A DNA stretch of 64,000 bases. It comes from Lentzea sp. NEAU-D7. GTDB lineage: Bacteria; Actinomycetota; Actinomycetes; Mycobacteriales; Pseudonocardiaceae. Below are positions 33,613 through 42,352 of this stretch, in pieces. How positions within the stretch are numbered: position 1 is the stretch's first letter; every line of letters begins with the position of its first letter. The stretch covers positions 62,001 to 126,000 of the forward strand of contig NZ_JAPJDL010000019.1 of NCBI RefSeq assembly GCF_026242055.1. The letters are read 5' to 3'. The position numbers and the translations under genes are program-made. A model generated the notes under the pieces. The model was not told where the DNA came from. It did no database searches and worked only from the letters and a program-made list of their open reading frames with translations.

Positions 33613-34878
33613 ATGGCGCGCAGGCGGTACGCGGTGGTCGGCACGGGCTCGCGGGCGGAGCGGCACGTTCACGCCATCGCGGTCGAGCACGCCGGCACCT
33701 GCGAGCTCGTGGCGTTCGCCGACGTGAACCGGACCAGGATGAACGTCCACAACGACCGCCTCGCGGAACAGGGGGTCGAGCCGGTCCCCGTCTACGACGC
33801 CGAAGACTTCCTGAAGATGCTCGACGAGCAACGGGTCGACGTGGTGGTGGTGACCACCGTCGACCGTTTCCACGACACGTACATCGTCGAGGCGTTGGAC
33901 GCCGGTCGTGACGTCGTGACGGAGAAGCCGATGACGACGGACGTCCCGTCGGCCGGCAAGATCCTGGACGCGGTGCACCGCAACGAAGGCAGCGTCACCA
34001 TCACCTTCAACTACCGCTACAACCCGATCCACGAGAAGGTGCGCGCGCTGCTCGCGGACGGCGCCGTCGGCGAGATCGGGTCCGTCCACTTCGAATGGCT
34101 GCTGGACACCCGGCACGGCGCCGACTACTTCCGCCGCTGGCATCGCGACAAGGCCAACTCCGGCGGTCTCATGGTCCACAAGGCGACCCATCACTTCGAC
34201 CTGCTCAACTGGTGGGTCGGCTCGGTTCCCGAAACCGTGTACGCGCAAGGACGGTTGTTCTTCTACGGCAAGGAGAACGGCGAGCGCCACGGTTACACCC
34301 ACGACGACAGGTTCGACATCGAGCTTGAGCGGAACGCCTGGCTCAAGAAGCTCTACGTCGACGCACGGCACGAGGACGGCTATCGCCGCGACCAGAACCC
34401 GTTCGAGCCCGGTGTGTCCATTGAGGACGACATGGCGGTGCTCGTCCGCTACGCCAGCGGCGCGAACCTGACCTACCACCTCACGGCCTACTCGCCGTGG
34501 GAGGGCTACCGGCTGATGGTCAACGGCAGCAAAGGCCGGCTCGAACTGGAGGTCGTGGAGAACTCCTGGGTGTCGGGCCAGGACCCTTCGGTGCACGGCG
34601 TCAGCGCCAGCCCCGAACGGGGATGGGCGAAGGTCTCGGTGCAACGGCTGTTCGCCGAACGCGAGAACATCCCGCTGCAGTACGACAGGGACGGGCACGG
34701 CGGCGCGGACCAGCGCATGGTCGACGCGCTGTACGGACCTCCAGGACAGCGGGACCCGCTGGGTCGCAAGGCGACGCACCGCGACGGCGTGCTCTCCCTG
34801 CTGACCGGGTTCGCCGCCAACCGCAGCTTCGAGACGGGGCAGGCGGTCCGCGTCGCCGACCTCATCGACCTCCGATAG
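33613..34878 (+). CDS. Gfo/Idh/MocA family oxidoreductase
   Basis: 421 residues from ATG 33613. The NAD(P)-binding Rossmann motif VVGTGSRAERH is at about 7-17, the EKPMTT motif (catalytic Lys of the family) near residue 111, and the substrate-domain motif GGLMVHKATHHFDLLNWW near residue 190. Long members of this family (about 420) include dehydrogenases and sugar aminotransferase-partner enzymes acting on cyclitols or sugars. Divergent from the nucleoside hydrolase and followed by a second, shorter member of the same family. Confidence 0.9.
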   Translation: MARRRYAVVGTGSRAERHVHAIAVEHAGTCELVAFADVNRTRMNVHNDRLAEQGVEPVPVYDAEDFLKMLDEQRVDVVVVTTVDRFHDTYIVEALDAGRDVVTEKPMTTDVPSAGKILDAVHRNEGSVTITFNYRYNPIHEKVRALLADGAVGEIGSVHFEWLLDTRHGADYFRRWHRDKANSGGLMVHKATHHFDLLNWWVGSVPETVYAQGRLFFYGKENGERHGYTHDDRFDIELERNAWLKKLYVDARHEDGYRRDQNPFEPGVSIEDDMAVLVRYASGANLTYHLTAYSPWEGYRLMVNGSKGRLELEVVENSWVSGQDPSVHGVSASPERGWAKVSVQRLFAERENIPLQYDRDGHGGADQRMVDALYGPPGQRDPLGRKATHRDGVLSLLTGFAANRSFETGQAVRVADLIDLR

Positions 34879-35061
34879 CGGTCACCGTGCTCCCGGCGCC
34901 ATTGCCCGTTCGGGTGGCTGTGTTGACGCTTCGGATGCCGTTGGTACCGGGATGCTGTCGCAAACGAGTCTTGGTTGGCGCGGCGCATTGAAATTACCGG
35001 CACCTCGCCTGATGCTGGTGGCCGCGTTGGTGGCGGAGTCCGCCCGAGAAGGGTGATCGCG

Positions 35062-36108
35062 ATGCGTGTTGCGCTGGTCGGTGCTCGGGGACACGGGGCG
35101 CGGCACGTGGCGAACCTGGTCCGGCTCGGCCACGACGGGCTCGCCACGTTCGTCGGGGTGGTCGACGTGGCGGACGTCGACGTGCCGGTGCCGTCCTACC
35201 CCGACCTGCCGTCGCTGGCCGCCGAGCTCCACCCCGAGGTCGTCGTGGTCTCCTCGCCGCCCTCGACCCACCGCGACCTCGTGCTGACGGCGTTCGAACT
35301 GGGCTGCGACGTGCTCGTCGAGAAGCCGGCGGTGCTGTCGGTGGCCGACTTCGACGAGATCTCCGCGAAGGCGCTGGAACGGGGCCTGGTGTGCCAGGTC
35401 GGTTTCCAGACGCAGGGCACCGGCTCGTACCGGCGGCTCTGCTCGTTGATCGGCTCCGGCGCGCTGGGCGACATCACGGGCATCGGCGCCGCCGGGCGCT
35501 GGGTGCGCTCGGACTCCTACTACGAGCGCTCCGAGTGGGCGGGGCGGCAGGGCGAGGACGGAACGCTCGTCAACCCGTTCGCGCACGCCCTGCAGAACGC
35601 GCTGCTGCTCGCCGATGTCGAGGAACGCGCTGACATCACCGTCGAGCTGGAGCTGTACCGGTGCCGCGACACGATCAGTGCGGACGACACTGCCTGTGTC
35701 CGAGTCACGGCTGATGGTGCGCCACCGGTCGTAGTCGCCACCACGCTCTGTGCCACGACATCGTTGCCACCGGTCGTCCTGGTGCACGGAACGCTCGGGC
35801 AAGCGGTCTGGTGGTACGACGACGACAGGCTGACGGTCAACGACCACCGCATGGCCGTGGCGCCGCCGGCCGACCTGCTGGAGAACCTCATCCGGCACCG
35901 GCAGACCGGCGAGCCCCTGGTCGCGCCGCTGGCCGCCGCACGGGCGTTCACGTCGATCGCCGAGCAGTGCGGCAAGGCCGACGTGCCGCTGGTGTCCGCC
36001 CGCCGCGTCGGTGAACGGGTGGTGCTCGACGGCATAGACGAGGTCGTCGTGCGGGCGGCCGAGAAGATCGCGACCTTCACGGAGCTGGGCTGCGGTTTCG
36101 GACGGTAG
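35062..36108 (+). CDS. Gfo/Idh/MocA family oxidoreductase
   Basis: 348 residues from ATG 35062 with AGAAGGG ahead. Rossmann motif VALVGARGHGARH at 3-15 and EKPAVLS near residue 95. The C-terminal domain departs more from the family than that of the preceding paralogue. The 183-bp gap from that gene contains a TTGACG hexamer and may hold a separate promoter. A joint role with the neighbouring paralogue and nucleoside hydrolase in sugar metabolism is an inference from clustering. Confidence 0.87.
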   Translation: MRVALVGARGHGARHVANLVRLGHDGLATFVGVVDVADVDVPVPSYPDLPSLAAELHPEVVVVSSPPSTHRDLVLTAFELGCDVLVEKPAVLSVADFDEISAKALERGLVCQVGFQTQGTGSYRRLCSLIGSGALGDITGIGAAGRWVRSDSYYERSEWAGRQGEDGTLVNPFAHALQNALLLADVEERADITVELELYRCRDTISADDTACVRVTADGAPPVVVATTLCATTSLPPVVLVHGTLGQAVWWYDDDRLTVNDHRMAVAPPADLLENLIRHRQTGEPLVAPLAAARAFTSIAEQCGKADVPLVSARRVGERVVLDGIDEVVVRAAEKIATFTELGCGFGR

Positions 36109-36145
36109 TGTGCCGCGCAGTTCGCCGCGTTCGGGGAGAGTTGCG

Positions 36146-36661
36146 TTGGACACCTACATCGACCTGAAGGACGTCCGGGTCACCGGTTACGTCAGCACGG
36201 GCCTGATCGCGCTGGTCGTCGCCGAGTCGATCTGGGGCACGATCAACGACTGGCGGGGCGGCTCGTCGACGTGGAGCTTCCTCGCCATCATGCTGATGGT
36301 GCCCGCGGGTGTGGCGTCCGTCATGTGGTTCCGCGGTGTGACCCACAACGCCGAGGCGATCGCGCTGCACGGGGTGCGGACGGTCTCGCAGGTGTGGAAG
36401 GCCAGCGACCCGGCGCAGCGCGAGGTGCCGTTCGCCCAGCGCGTGGCGAGCCCGTTGATCAGGCCCTGGCAGTACGCGTTCCTCGCGATGGTGCTGAGCG
36501 ACGTGGTCGAGTCGCTGCTGCTCGACACCCCCTTCTACGTGGTGTTCTCCACTCTGTCGACGCTGTGCGCGATCGGCGCGGGCGGGCTCGCGTGCTTCCT
36601 CGTCCTCCGCATCTCGCTCATGCAGCAGCGGTTCGCGGTACCTCAGCGCAAACGCGGCTGA
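36146..36661 (+). CDS. Four-helix membrane protein of unknown function
   Basis: 171 residues from TTG 36146, which has GGGGAGAG five bases upstream; a GTG at 36110 in the same frame lacks one. Hydrophobic helices at about 16-33, 46-65, 113-130 and 134-155. No family with known function recognised. It lies between an oxidoreductase and the cold-shock gene, transcribed in the same direction. Confidence 0.7.
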   Translation: MDTYIDLKDVRVTGYVSTGLIALVVAESIWGTINDWRGGSSTWSFLAIMLMVPAGVASVMWFRGVTHNAEAIALHGVRTVSQVWKASDPAQREVPFAQRVASPLIRPWQYAFLAMVLSDVVESLLLDTPFYVVFSTLSTLCAIGAGGLACFLVLRISLMQQRFAVPQRKRG

Positions 36662-36668
36662 GTTGGGG

Positions 36669-36674
36669 TATAGT
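36669..36674 (+). promoter_or_regulatory. -10 box of cold-shock gene with long leader
   Basis: TATAGT, an unusually AT-rich -10 for this window, precedes a leader of about 150 nt before the ATG. Long structured leaders are typical of cold-inducible csp messages. AAGGAGA at 36819-36825 is the ribosome binding site. Confidence 0.55.
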
Positions 36675-36831
36675 TCTTCGTTGGTTGCAGTTTCGTGTTC
36701 GTGTCTTTCACGCTCGCCAAACTTCAGTTGCGAGCGCTTCTCCTTCTTCACGGTTGGGGCAAGGCTCATGACCAACCACGGAGCGGCTGCACAGTGCGGC
36801 TCGCTCTTCAGTAATCAAGGAGAAGCAGTAC

Positions 36832-37035
36832 ATGGCAAACGGCACCGTCAAGTGGTTCAACGCTGAAAAGGGCTTCGGCTTCATCGCCCCCGAGGACGGC
36901 GGCGCTGACGTCTTCGTCCACTACTCGGCCCTCAACGGCGGCGGCTACCGCAGCCTCGAGGAGAACCAGAAGGTCTCGTTCGACATCACGCAGGGCCAGA
37001 AGGGCCCGCAGGCGACGAACGTCACCGCTCTCTGA
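36832..37035 (+). CDS. Cold-shock protein (CSD, CspA-type)
   Basis: 67 residues, one complete cold-shock domain: [13 protein letters not shown] (RNP1) and DVFVHYSA (RNP2). Binds single-stranded RNA/DNA as an RNA chaperone. ATG 36832 follows a good ribosome binding site and a long leader, and a strong terminator follows the gene, so it is monocistronic. Confidence 0.97.
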   Translation: MANGTVKWFNAEKGFGFIAPEDGGADVFVHYSALNGGGYRSLEENQKVSFDITQGQKGPQATNVTAL

Positions 37036-37046
37036 CTTTGTCCCAC

Positions 37047-37082
37047 CCCGAAGGGCCTCCGGAGTTCCGGGGGCCCTTCGGG
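37047..37082 (+). terminator. Terminator of the cold-shock gene
   Basis: A 16-bp stem (37047-37062 with 37067-37082, one G-U), AGTT loop and a following CTTTTC; one of the few hairpins here with a T-run. Confidence 0.92.
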
Positions 37083-37142
37083 CTTTTCCAGGGCCGCTCC
37101 GCACACGTGTCGTGATCATGGGGTTTTCGCTAGCCTGACCCG

Positions 37143-37715
37143 ATGCCGTTGCTCGGACCAGCTGATCCGCTGCCGCACGTGCCCCGGCGCATCCTCGTCG
37201 CCGGCAACGCCGGATCCGGCAAGTCGACGCTCTGCCGGCGCATCGCCGAGCAGCACGCGCTGCGGCGGGTCGAGCTGGACAGCCTCTACTGGGGTCCACA
37301 GTGGACGCCGCGCCCGCAGTTCTTCGCGGAGGTCGCCGCGTTCGCGCAGGAGGACCACTGGGTCACCGAGTACCAGTACAAGGCGGCGCGGCCGGTGCTG
37401 CTCGCCAGGGCGGACACGGTGGTGTGGCTCGACCACCGGTTCCCGGTCGTGATGGGACGGCTGGTGGGTCGCACGATCAGACGTCGCGCGGCAGGCGTGG
37501 AGTTGTGGAACGGTAATCGGGAGTCGTCGCTGTGGTCGGCGTTCACCGACCCCGGGCACATCCTGCGCTGGGGCTGGAAGAGCTTCCGGCGCAACCGGGC
37601 CAGGGTGCTCGCCCTGGTCGACGACGTGGTGGTCGTGCGGCTGCGCGGGCAGGGGCAGGTGGAGCGGTGGCTCTCGGGACCGCTCGCCTCGGTCGGGGAG
37701 GAGCGTGCTCGGTGA
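37143..37715 (+). CDS. P-loop nucleotide kinase-like protein
   Basis: 190 residues. Walker A GNAGSGKST is at 21-29, followed by the pattern VELDSLYWGPQWTPRP typical of the 'topology modulation'/adenylate kinase-like P-loop group. The substrate is unknown. ATG 37143 is six bases after a TAGCCT box, so probably leaderless. Its stop overlaps the next gene start by GTGA. Confidence 0.82.
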   Translation: MPLLGPADPLPHVPRRILVAGNAGSGKSTLCRRIAEQHALRRVELDSLYWGPQWTPRPQFFAEVAAFAQEDHWVTEYQYKAARPVLLARADTVVWLDHRFPVVMGRLVGRTIRRRAAGVELWNGNRESSLWSAFTDPGHILRWGWKSFRRNRARVLALVDDVVVVRLRGQGQVERWLSGPLASVGEERAR

Positions 37716-38224
37716 GAACGGCGCTGGTGCTCGGAGGCACAGGCATGCTGACCGGTTGCGCGGGCCAACTCGTGGCACGCGGATGGCGGGTGGTGCTGCC
37801 GTCGCGCACGCAGCCGCTGATGGCCGACGACGGCCCAGGACGGGCCGCGAGGGCGTCGATCTCGAGGGGCCATCGGCCGACGTGGGTGAGGGCCGACTGG
37901 GCCGAGCCCGCCAAGCTCGCGTCGGAGGTCGAGTACGAGCTCGACGGCCACCTGGTGAACCTGCTGGTGGCGTGGGTGCACGACAGTTATCGCGTGAGCG
38001 TCCTCAATGCCGTGCGGCACCTTCTCGCAGAGGGAGCGCCGGTGGTGGAGGTGCACACGTGCGCGCCGGTGCCGGACCCGGTGCTCCCGCACCCGACGCA
38101 GCAGGTGTTGCTCGGTCACTTCGCCCACGACGCCACGCTGCGCACGAACCGCGCGGTGCTGAAGGCCGTCGAACGAGGGCTGGAAGGCCGGGCGCCCTCG
38201 TTGCACCACGAGGACGCCCACTGA
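37712..38224 (+). CDS. Rossmann-fold short-chain dehydrogenase-like protein
   Basis: 170 residues from GTG 37712, which overlaps the upstream stop. The N-terminal ALVLGGTGMLTGCAGQLVARG is a dinucleotide-binding Rossmann motif. The protein is shorter than classical SDRs and lacks the YxxxK active site, so it may bind a nucleotide without being a dehydrogenase. Coupled with the P-loop protein. Confidence 0.7.
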   Translation: MRTALVLGGTGMLTGCAGQLVARGWRVVLPSRTQPLMADDGPGRAARASISRGHRPTWVRADWAEPAKLASEVEYELDGHLVNLLVAWVHDSYRVSVLNAVRHLLAEGAPVVEVHTCAPVPDPVLPHPTQQVLLGHFAHDATLRTNRAVLKAVERGLEGRAPSLHHEDAH

Positions 38225-38227
38225 CGC

Positions 38228-38803
38228 TCACCGAGCCGAACGCATCCCCCGCACCAGCAGCATGACCGACTCGCGCACCTCCGCCCGCGACCGCTCCGGC
38301 TGGAACACCTGCCAGTCCAGCGCGATCACGAGCAACGTGCCGAACAACGCCGCCGACGCGGTGCCGACCTCGACCCCTTCGGGCAGGCGGCCCGCGTCGG
38401 CCAGGCGCTTCATCTGACCGCGCACGATCGAGACGATGTCGTCGCGCAGCAACGAGAGAGTGCCGTGCCATTGGCCGGGCGTGCGCCACAGCTCCGAGAC
38501 GAGGAGCTGGCCGAACGCCGGGTACTCGGCCCAGAAGCCGAGCATCTGGTCGACCAAGGCCTCCAGCGAGTCCTCGGACCCCTCCGCCGACCGCAGCCGG
38601 CCCGCGAGGATCTCCACCCCGTGGTGCAGCAGCGCTTCGACCAGGGCGTCCTTCGAGGCGAAGTTGTAGTAGATCGTGCCCTTGGCGACGCCCGCCTCCG
38701 CGGCTATCTCGTCGACCGTCACCGAGGCCGCGCCCCGTTCGCCGACCAGCTTCAACGCCGCGTCGAAGAGCTTCTGCCTGGTCGCCGTCGTCCGCGCGCT
38801 CAC
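38228..38803 (-). CDS. TetR family transcriptional regulator
   Basis: 191 residues from GTG 38803, which overlaps the stop of the YhgE gene (GTGA); an upstream in-frame start at 38839 would overlap more. TetR HTH at about 5-50 (VTVDEIAAEAGVAKGTIYYNF). It is the third gene of the operon ABC ATPase-like - YhgE - TetR, and the palindrome ACTGACCGGTCAGT upstream of the operon is a typical TetR operator, so it probably represses its own operon. Confidence 0.92.
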   Translation of the reverse strand: MSARTTATRQKLFDAALKLVGERGAASVTVDEIAAEAGVAKGTIYYNFASKDALVEALLHHGVEILAGRLRSAEGSEDSLEALVDQMLGFWAEYPAFGQLLVSELWRTPGQWHGTLSLLRDDIVSIVRGQMKRLADAGRLPEGVEVGTASAALFGTLLVIALDWQVFQPERSRAEVRESVMLLVRGMRSAR

Positions 38804-40716
38804 AGCACGAGCTCCGGCTTCAGCTTGGACGCTGTCCACACGCGCTGCTTGTAGGCCGCCACGGACGTCAAGGCTAGGGCTCCGAGGAGCCAGGCGAGAA
38901 GGATCAGGGCGTCCTTTCCGACGCTGCCGAGGTCACCGCCGTACATCAGGTGCCGCAGGCCGTCGACCGCGTACCCCATAGGCAGGCCGTAGTGCAGCGG
39001 GTACAGCGGCACCGGGATCGTCTGCCACGGGAACGTGCCACCTGCGCTGACCAGCTGGAGGATCAGCAGGATCAGGCCGAGGAACTTGCCGACGGCACCG
39101 AACGCGGCGTTCAGCGCGTGCAGGATCGCCACGAACGTCAGCGACATGAGTGCGAGGAATCCGAACGTGCCGATGGGGTTCGACGGCTCGATGTCCACCA
39201 CGAACCGCACGACCGTGAACATCACGAGCACCTGCACGATGCCGAGCAACGCGCCGGGTAGCCAACCGCCCACCGCGACCCTCAGCGCTGACTGACCGGC
39301 GGCGAGAGCACGGCGTGAGAGCGGGCGCAGCAGCAGGAACAGCACGAACGCGCCGATCCACGTGGCCAGGCCCAGGAAGAACGGAGCGAGGCCGGCGCCG
39401 TACGTGGCGGCCTTCGTCTGGGACAGGCCGCGCACCGCCACCGGGTCGCCGATCGCCTGTGCGATGGCCGCCCGCGTCGGGTCGTCCTGGTTCGGGATCT
39501 TGTTCACGCCGCCGGACAGGCCGTCGCGCAGCTGCGCCGATCCGTCGGCGATCTTCGCGGCGCCGTCCCTGAGCTGCGGAGTGCCGGTGGCCGCCTTCTG
39601 CAGGCCGTCGCGGAGCTGGGCGTTGCCGTCGGCGAGCTTGGTCGCGCCGTCGTCGAGCCTGCCGATGCCGGCGACCAGGCCGGGCATCTTGGACGAGAGC
39701 TGCTCGGCGCCGTCGGCCACCTGGTCCGCGCCGGTCGCGAGCTTGCGGAGATCACCCGCGGCGCCCTGGACCTTGCCGTTGGCGTCGTCCACCGGCTGGC
39801 GCACCTGCCCGATCGTCGTCAGCACGCGCTGCACCTGCTCCTCGGTGAAACCCAAGGCGCGCAAACGGTTCGCGATGTCGCCGTTGGCCTGGTCGAGCAC
39901 GCCGACGAGTGCCTGCGCCTTCTTCGCGTACTCCTCGGCCTGCGTCGCGGCGGTCTCGTTGCCGGTGGCGACCTGGCGCGCGCCGTCGGCGATCTTCTGG
40001 GCGCCTTCGGGCAGCGGCGCGGTCTGCGCACGGAGTTCATGCGTGCCGTCGCGGAGCTGTGCGGCGCCGGTGGCCGCCGTCACCGCACCCGTGGAGAGCT
40101 GCTGGACGCCGCTGTCGAGCTCGCCGAGCTTGTCGCGCAGCGTCGTGCTGCCGTCCGCGAGCTGCGTGGCGCCGTCGACGGCCTTGGTGGTCTCCTGGCG
40201 GATCGTGGAGAAGCCGAGCAGCAGCCTGTCGGCGGCCTCGGTGGAGACCTTCGCCGTGACGGCCCGGCGCACCTCGCTGACGACCTGGTTCGCGATCGTG
40301 CTGCCCAGGTAGTTGTTGGCGTCGTTCGTCGTCAGGGTCAGCACGCCCTGGCGCGGCTTGTTCTGCTCCGCGGACGTCAGCGCCTCGGAGAAGTCCTCCG
40401 GCAGGGTGAGCGCGAAGATGTACTCGCCCTTGCGCACGCCCTCGTCGGCGTCGTCGACGACCTTCCAGTTGAACTTCTTGCCGGTGAGCAGCTCGTCCGC
40501 GACGTCCTTGCCGGCGTTGAGGTCCTTGGCGCCCTTGTCCTTCACGACCAGCGCGGCGGGGACGTGGTTGAGGTTCGCGTACGGGTCCTTGTTGGCGTAC
40601 AGGTACAGCGACGCGTACAGCAGGGGCACGAGCGCCAGAGCCAGGACGGCGAGCTTGGGGAGCTTGCCGGAGGTGACCCGGCGGAGCTCGTTGAAGGCCA
40701 TGCGAAGGGCGCTCAT
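38800..40716 (-). CDS. YhgE/Pip family membrane protein (ABC-2 type)
   Basis: 638 residues: one N-terminal membrane helix (about 20-40), a large extracytoplasmic region (about 45-440) rich in the repeat LxDGxxxL/A (e.g. GATQLADGSTTLRDKLGELD), predicted to be a long helical rod, and five or six C-terminal helices (about 460-625). This is the layout of YhgE/Pip (phage infection protein) proteins, relatives of ABC-2 and MmpL-like exporters. The partner ATP-binding gene overlaps upstream, so together they probably form an exporter. Confidence 0.9.
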   Translation of the reverse strand: MSALRMAFNELRRVTSGKLPKLAVLALALVPLLYASLYLYANKDPYANLNHVPAALVVKDKGAKDLNAGKDVADELLTGKKFNWKVVDDADEGVRKGEYIFALTLPEDFSEALTSAEQNKPRQGVLTLTTNDANNYLGSTIANQVVSEVRRAVTAKVSTEAADRLLLGFSTIRQETTKAVDGATQLADGSTTLRDKLGELDSGVQQLSTGAVTAATGAAQLRDGTHELRAQTAPLPEGAQKIADGARQVATGNETAATQAEEYAKKAQALVGVLDQANGDIANRLRALGFTEEQVQRVLTTIGQVRQPVDDANGKVQGAAGDLRKLATGADQVADGAEQLSSKMPGLVAGIGRLDDGATKLADGNAQLRDGLQKAATGTPQLRDGAAKIADGSAQLRDGLSGGVNKIPNQDDPTRAAIAQAIGDPVAVRGLSQTKAATYGAGLAPFFLGLATWIGAFVLFLLLRPLSRRALAAGQSALRVAVGGWLPGALLGIVQVLVMFTVVRFVVDIEPSNPIGTFGFLALMSLTFVAILHALNAAFGAVGKFLGLILLILQLVSAGGTFPWQTIPVPLYPLHYGLPMGYAVDGLRHLMYGGDLGSVGKDALILLAWLLGALALTSVAAYKQRVWTASKLKPELVL

Positions 40717-41342
40717 GCGGTGATCTCCATCTTGGTGTCGTTGTCCTCACCAAGGCGCGCGTGCGGGATGTCGAGGATGTGAGCGGAGGAGTTCGAGCAC
40801 AGGACGACGACGGACCGTTCGGGGGTCACGTGGTCGTGGGCCAGTGCGAGCCACTCGCGCGGGTCGGGGTGGTAGCGGTCGGGGCAGTCGAGGACCAGCC
40901 CCGTCACGCCAGGACGTGAGGCGGCCAGGTCGAGCAGCACCGCGCACCGGGTCTGCGCCGGGACGTGCTCGAAGCGCTTGTCCGCGTGCTCATCGGCGGC
41001 GTGCTCCACCAACCAGTCGTGCACCGCCTTCTTGCCGGACGGCATGCCGTTCATCGCGAGCTCCTCGCCGACGACGGCGGACAGGCTCAGCGCTTCCTCC
41101 GGTTCGTTCACCTCGGGGGCGTCGACCAGGACGACGCGCTTGCGCAGCGTCTTCGCGTCCGGGGACACGGTGCCCGTGGAGGGCTTCATGCGGCCGGACA
41201 GCAGCAGGCCGAACGCCGTGTGACCGGTGCCGGGCTCGCCCGCGACCAGGGTCAGCTCTCCGGGCTTCACGGTCAGCGAAGTCGGCCGGAGCAGGGGACC
41301 ATGGCCCCCGTTGACGCCTGCGCGACTTGCGTGGATCTCCAC
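40713..41342 (-). CDS. Degenerate ABC transporter ATP-binding protein
   Basis: 209 residues resembling an ABC ATPase, but the Walker A reads GEPGTGHT (35-42), with His41 in place of the invariant Lys. A Walker-B-like strand VTGLVLDCPDR is present, while no LSGGQ signature is found and RCAVLLDLAASRP stands in the expected place. ATP hydrolysis is therefore doubtful; it may be a regulatory subunit. GTG 41342 start; its stop overlaps the YhgE start by four bases. Confidence 0.78.
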   Translation of the reverse strand: MEIHASRAGVNGGHGPLLRPTSLTVKPGELTLVAGEPGTGHTAFGLLLSGRMKPSTGTVSPDAKTLRKRVVLVDAPEVNEPEEALSLSAVVGEELAMNGMPSGKKAVHDWLVEHAADEHADKRFEHVPAQTRCAVLLDLAASRPGVTGLVLDCPDRYHPDPREWLALAHDHVTPERSVVVLCSNSSAHILDIPHARLGEDNDTKMEITA

Positions 41343-41361
41343 GTCTTTACCTTCCGTTTAA

Positions 41362-41375
41362 ACTGACCGGTCAGT
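41362..41375. promoter_or_regulatory. TetR operator upstream of the YhgE operon
   Basis: Perfect 14-bp palindrome ACTGACCGGTCAGT, 20 bp before the operon start. It matches the operators of TetR proteins that control YhgE/ABC-2 exporters. Confidence 0.8.
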
Positions 41376-41420
41376 ACAAATTCTCGCGCAGTCGTCGGCG
41401 CCCTGCAACTCGGACATAGG

Positions 41421-42341
41421 TCACCTAAGGGCGGCGGCGGGGCGTACTTCCCAGACGGTCCACAGCGGCCGGTAGCCCTGACGAGGCCAGAACACGCTGC
41501 TCAGCGGGTTCGGCGGGTTGTAGTAGAGGTACGTGCCGACCGTGCCCATCCGGTGAAGTTCCTGGTGGGCATAGGCGAGGAGCTGCTGGCCGATGCCGGA
41601 GCCGCGCGCGCCCGGCAGGACCGAGACGCAGTTCACATAGCCCCAGCGGCCGCGCGGCAGCCGTGCCGCCGCGGGCGTGCCGGGCTCGGACGACACGATC
41701 GCGCACTCGGCCAGCGCGACCGCGATGCCGTCGCGCTCGGCGAGCCAGATGGGACTCGCGTTCTTGAGGCGCTCGACCAGCGCGCGGCGTTTCACGTGGG
41801 CCGCGTTCGGGCGCACGATCGTCGAGCCGACATAGGAGGAGTACTCCAGCTCGGCGAGCGACAGCTCGAGCACGGTCTCCAGGTCGTGCGGGGTCGCACG
41901 GCGCATCGTGAGCGTGCGGGAGATGTGCTGGGCCGGCGTCCGCAGGCGCACGGCGAGCACGGACAGCGGGACGAGTCCGTGGTCCAGGAACGCCCGTGCG
42001 GCTTTGACGTCGCGGCTCGGCCAGTGCACGACGCACGCCGTGTCGTCGTGCAGTTCCTGCGTGTCGAGATGACGGCGGAAGCGGGTGAGCAGCGCGTCCA
42101 TGCCCTGCGAGTCGCCGACGAGCGGCAGCATCTCCCACACCTCGGCGGCCGACCACAGCCGCGTGGTCGTGTGCGGCTCGAAGCTCTGGTGGCTGACGAC
42201 CCCGGCCACGCGCGTGCCGTCCGCCAGCGCCGCCGTGAGGACGTGGCCGTCCGAGGGCGGTTCGGTGGCGGGCGGGAGCAACGGGTCCAGTGAGGCGAAA
42301 CGGGCTGACTGGGCCGCCACTAGTCCGCGTGCCGTGGTCAT
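41421..42341 (-). CDS. GNAT family N-acetyltransferase, two-domain
   Basis: 306 residues from ATG 42341. The C-terminal half (about 155-300) is a complete GNAT domain with the acetyl-CoA loop LPGARGSGIGQQLLAYAHQE. The N-terminal half resembles a degenerate GNAT fold, giving a tandem arrangement. Substrate unknown. It ends 11 bp before the methyltransferase gene on the same strand begins its stop, so both may be co-transcribed. Confidence 0.85.
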   Translation of the reverse strand: MTTARGLVAAQSARFASLDPLLPPATEPPSDGHVLTAALADGTRVAGVVSHQSFEPHTTTRLWSAAEVWEMLPLVGDSQGMDALLTRFRRHLDTQELHDDTACVVHWPSRDVKAARAFLDHGLVPLSVLAVRLRTPAQHISRTLTMRRATPHDLETVLELSLAELEYSSYVGSTIVRPNAAHVKRRALVERLKNASPIWLAERDGIAVALAECAIVSSEPGTPAAARLPRGRWGYVNCVSVLPGARGSGIGQQLLAYAHQELHRMGTVGTYLYYNPPNPLSSVFWPRQGYRPLWTVWEVRPAAALR

Positions 42342-42352
42342 GGCACGTGAGA

